From Pseudomonas californiensis (GTDB lineage Bacteria > Pseudomonadota > Gammaproteobacteria > Pseudomonadales > Pseudomonadaceae): DNA of 64,000 nucleotides. A program made the position numbers and the translations under genes. Below the pieces are notes generated by a model. That model did not search any database. It saw only the letters and a list, made by a program, of their open reading frames with translations, and was not told the origin of the DNA. The stretch lies in NCBI RefSeq assembly GCF_021147775.1, contig NZ_JAGTPK010000002.1, positions 1-64,000 of the forward strand, given 5' to 3'. This document shows positions 61,145 to 64,000 of this stretch, one piece after another (positions within the stretch are counted from its first letter, which is position 1; every line of letters begins with the position of its first letter).

Positions 61145-64000
61145 TCAGACGATGATGTCGGTTGCCTGCAGGCTCTGCACTCCGGTGAGCTGAATTTCGA
61201 AGTCCGGTTCGATATCGTCGTCAATATTGCCGTACAGCACACCATCGGCAAACCGAAGCTCCCCGCTGTTGTTGGTGCTGAATCCGGCGTTGCCGATAAA
61301 GACGAATGGGTCCTTGGTGCTGGTCTGGGGGCGAGCGTCAATGGCAGAAAAATCCAGCTTGTCGCCTTCTGCGGTCTTGAAGCCGGTGATGATATCGCGC
61401 GGTGCACCCAGTCCCATCTCGTTAGGGTTGTTGAACGCGTAGCGATCAGCGCCTGTGCCGCCGACCAGTGTGTCAGTACCCAACCCGCCAACCAGTACGT
61501 CGTCGCCTGCGCCACCGAAAAGGGCGTCGTCACCGTCGCCGCCCAGCAGGATGTTGGCGTTCTTGTTGCCGGTCAGTGAGTCTGAAAAGCGGCTGCCAGC
61601 AAGATTTTCAATACCTTTGAGGGTGTCCAGACCAGATCCGCCGGTGGTCTGTTGTGCGCTGGTATTCAGAGCCACGGTGACGCCTGCGCTGGCGAACAGG
61701 TAGGACGCCGTATCGTTGCCGTCGCGCCCGTCCAGGATATTGTCGCCTGCGCCTGCATAAAGCACGTTGTCCAGCGCGTTGCCTGTTGCGTTGGCGACGC
61801 CTGTGCTGGTGATCACCAGATTTTCCAGGTTGGCGCCCAGGGTGTAGGCCGTTCCGGCGCTGTAGACGGTGTCTATGCCGCCGGTCCGTGGATCGGCATT
61901 GGTTTCGACCACTCGATCTGCCGCATCATCGACGTAGTAGCTGTCCGAGCCATCGCCGCCGGTGAGCAGGTCGGCCCCCGCGCCGCCGTCGAGGATATTG
62001 TTGGCCGCATTACCGGTGATCACGTTTTTCAGCGCGTTACCGGTGCCATTGATTGCAGAGACTCCGGTGAGCACCAGGTTTTCCAGATTGGCGCCCAGCG
62101 TCCAGGAGACCGAGCTCAGTACCGTGTCGATCTGTGAGGGGGAATCGCTGCTCTCGATGACCGTGTCCAGAGCGTTGTCGACCACATAAATATCGTTGCC
62201 GTCCCCACCAGTCATTTCGTCTGCGCCCTGATCGCCGTCCAGCGTGTCATTGCCAGTGCCGCCCACCAGGGTGTCATCGTCACTGGTGCCAAAGATATTG
62301 CCACCTTCGTTCTGGCCGCCGTCAGTAATGTCCGCAGGATCATTATTGTCACTGGCGTTGCCGCGAAAGCCCTTGTCGTCTGCAATGAAGTCCGCAAGCC
62401 GTTGGCCCACGATTTCCGCGGACTCTTCGTGCAGGTGCCAGACGTCGTCGGGATAGACCAGCGGATTGACCTCGTAGCGCAGGGGTAGATCGGTGTAGTC
62501 GACGGCCAGTTTGACGTCGACACGCTCGCTGGCCATGGCTTCCTGAGCGGCCCTCACGTAGCCGGTGCCTTCGACGATGGCGTCTATTTTTTCGTCGGTG
62601 TAACCGCGCGCTTTGGCGGCTTCGGTCTGATAGTGACCTGTCTCCATGAGGTACACATCGAAGTCGCCTATCTGCGAGTGCAGGTAGTCGAACACCTTCA
62701 GGGTCGAGGCTTTGTAAAGATCTGCGGCGGCTTGTTTGTCGCTGGCGCGGGCGATTTCCTGGGCGGCCTCTTCGCCCTGACCCCAGATAATGCCGGTGGT
62801 CACCTTGTCGATGGCGGTGAGGGTGGCCAACTGTGCCTTGAGCAGTTCGACGGCGCGCAGCAAGGCTGGGCCGGGCTGGTCAGTGTCGGTCAGCCACCAG
62901 GAGACTCGTTGCTCCTCAAGGGTGCCGGTCGAATAGCCGACAACCGTGCTGCCGCCGACCGCCAGGTCGATACCATCGCCATTGGCGTCGGTGAACTGAC
63001 TGCGTACGTCGTAAGGGGTGTAATGAGTCAGGTCCTTGACCAGTTCCGAGGTTCCCGATTGATCATCGTCTTCGGTCATGCGCAGCAGGCGAGCGTTGGA
63101 CTGGCCCAGCGTTGGCAGATAAAGGATCTCCTGCGGTGCGCGCTGGCCGAATACGAAATCTGCCTCGGTCAAGGTGTTGAGCAAATTGCCGCTGAGGGCG
63201 ATTTCGAAGCGATTGCCGTCGGCGTCCGGCGTGGCGGATTTGATGTAGGTTTTGTCACCGGTTTCGTTGAGGGTCATGTACAGCGTGTGATTTTCACCAT
63301 TGCCCAGACCGAGGAAACCCAGAGCCGATACGTCTATCCGGTCCTGGCCGGGGGTGAAGTCGTAGATCGTATCGGTGGCGGTCAGGCCGTCAGTGTCGTA
63401 GTCGCGGTAACTGTCGCTGAGGGCGCCGTAGATAAAAGTGTCGTTACCGGCCCCGCCGTACAGGCTGTCGCGACCCTCGCCACCATTGAGGACGTCTGCA
63501 CCGGTGTCGCCACGCAGCGAGTCATTGCCGCCCAGACCCAGAATCGTGTCATCACCTTCGGTTCCGAACAGTGAATCGCCGTTTTCGGTGCCGGTGAGCA
63601 CGCCTGGAGTTACGTTGCCGACGGTGATGGCGAAACTGTCAGCCACCGAAGCGCCGGTTGCGTCGCTGGCGGTCAGCAATACCGAATATATCCCCGATGC
63701 GGTGCCGCCTGGCGTGCCGCCGAACGTCAGGCTTTTGCTGTCGAATGTCAGCCAGTCGGGCAGGGCGCTGCCGTCGGAAAGTGTTGCGCTGTAGCTGAGT
63801 ACGTCGCTGTCCGGATCGCTGAAGCTGCCCGGTTGCACCGTATAGAAAAACGCAGCCAGCTCGCTGACGTTCTGGTCCATCAATGGCGTATTGAGGGTCG
63901 GCGCCTGATTGGTGGATGAGACTGTGGAAAAGATAAAATTGGATGCGCTCAGTTTGCCAATCAGGTTGCCTTCCAGAGCGATCTCGAAGCGATTGCCGGT
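61145..64000 (-). CDS. RTX-type calcium-binding protein with esterase-like (SGNH/SASA) domain, 5' end outside window
   Basis: Large secreted-type repeat protein; at least 951 codons are open and the frame continues past the right edge. Near the top is a cadherin/dystroglycan-like segment (DPDSDVLSYSATLSDGSALP), then an RTX block (GGEGRDSLYGGAGNDTF). A central region resembles sialate O-acetylesterase-type SGNH hydrolases: PTLGQSNARLLRM (nucleophile), GIIWGQGEEAAQEI and DDVWHLHEESAEIVGQRL (Asp-His). Several GGxGxDxLx nonapeptide blocks and a serralysin-like end (FEIQLTGVQSLQATDIIV) follow, suiting type I secretion. No exporter genes are in the window. Two NRFEIALxGNL repeats are seen. Confidence 0.85.
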   Translation of the reverse strand, partial: TGNRFEIALEGNLIGKLSASNFIFSTVSSTNQAPTLNTPLMDQNVSELAAFFYTVQPGSFSDPDSDVLSYSATLSDGSALPDWLTFDSKSLTFGGTPGGTASGIYSVLLTASDATGASVADSFAITVGNVTPGVLTGTENGDSLFGTEGDDTILGLGGNDSLRGDTGADVLNGGEGRDSLYGGAGNDTFIYGALSDSYRDYDTDGLTATDTIYDFTPGQDRIDVSALGFLGLGNGENHTLYMTLNETGDKTYIKSATPDADGNRFEIALSGNLLNTLTEADFVFGQRAPQEILYLPTLGQSNARLLRMTEDDDQSGTSELVKDLTHYTPYDVRSQFTDANGDGIDLAVGGSTVVGYSTGTLEEQRVSWWLTDTDQPGPALLRAVELLKAQLATLTAIDKVTTGIIWGQGEEAAQEIARASDKQAAADLYKASTLKVFDYLHSQIGDFDVYLMETGHYQTEAAKARGYTDEKIDAIVEGTGYVRAAQEAMASERVDVKLAVDYTDLPLRYEVNPLVYPDDVWHLHEESAEIVGQRLADFIADDKGFRGNASDNNDPADITDGGQNEGGNIFGTSDDDTLVGGTGNDTLDGDQGADEMTGGDGNDIYVVDNALDTVIESSDSPSQIDTVLSSVSWTLGANLENLVLTGVSAINGTGNALKNVITGNAANNILDGGAGADLLTGGDGSDSYYVDDAADRVVETNADPRTGGIDTVYSAGTAYTLGANLENLVITSTGVANATGNALDNVLYAGAGDNILDGRDGNDTASYLFASAGVTVALNTSAQQTTGGSGLDTLKGIENLAGSRFSDSLTGNKNANILLGGDGDDALFGGAGDDVLVGGLGTDTLVGGTGADRYAFNNPNEMGLGAPRDIITGFKTAEGDKLDFSAIDARPQTSTKDPFVFIGNAGFSTNNSGELRFADGVLYGNIDDDIEPDFEIQLTGVQSLQATDIIV

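Noticed and set aside
1..64000. CRISPR arrays, rRNA and complete tRNA genes
   Set aside because: No regularly spaced repeats and no full tRNA or rRNA sequence was seen; only a 3' tRNA-like end at 60850.

Overview
The window looks like Pseudomonas, most likely the P. syringae complex. The evidence is the pch/ybt-type yersiniabactin locus, the PFL_47xx-type integrative conjugative element (ICE) genes, and a 3' tRNA-Asp-like remnant beside a calcium-binding repeat protein. Almost all genes lie on the minus strand, so the element reads from right to left.

Layout from right to left. (1) 61145-64000: the 3' part of a large secreted-type RTX/calcium-binding repeat protein with an embedded SGNH esterase-like domain, probably chromosomal flank. 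(2) 60850-60871: a piece matching the 3' end of tRNA-Asp, followed by a hairpin terminator at 60910-60935; this is a candidate attachment-site boundary. (3) 53873-60422: a decayed oxidative module of SDR, alpha/beta hydrolase, Baeyer-Villiger-type monooxygenase, GMC oxidoreductase and an AraC regulator fused to a hydrolase remnant. Nearly every gene is broken: homopolymer frameshifts, a 7-bp tandem-repeat expansion, a MITE with CTAG duplications, and a deletion fusion. (4) 40722-53692: the ICE maintenance and replication module, with AlpA, ParA, ParB, DUF2857, STY4528 and PFL_4669 proteins, DUF3158, SSB, topoisomerase III, an XRE regulator, a STY4534 protein and RadC. It also contains a 0.9-kb non-coding stretch rich in hairpins (42229-43137). 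(5) 33964-39870: conjugation genes PilL, PFL_4693, transglycosylase, PFL_4695, TraD and PFL_4697. (6) 4821-33708: a complete-looking yersiniabactin cluster with AraC regulator, TonB receptor, two ABC exporters/importers, irp2, MFS, irp1, irp3, irp4, irp5/ybtE, pchB and pchA. (7) 208-4465: the conjugation module resumes (RAQPRD, PFL_4701, 4702, TIGR03750, 4703, 4704, 4705). (8) 2-248: the end of an IS3-family element that cuts off the 3' end of the PFL_4705 (VirB10/TraB-like) gene.

How it works together: PchA and PchB make salicylate, which Irp5 activates and loads on Irp2 (HMWP2). Irp2 and Irp1 (HMWP1) then build the thiazoline chain with the reductase Irp3 and editing thioesterase Irp4. The MFS, ABC pair and TonB receptor move the siderophore or its iron complex. 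A Fur-like palindrome sits between the receptor and AraC genes. The locus sits as cargo inside the conjugation gene block, so this is an ICE carrying a siderophore. One in-frame amber codon, however, splits irp1 after the AT domain, so siderophore output is in doubt. Gene calls rest on reading the protein sequences; no database search was possible.
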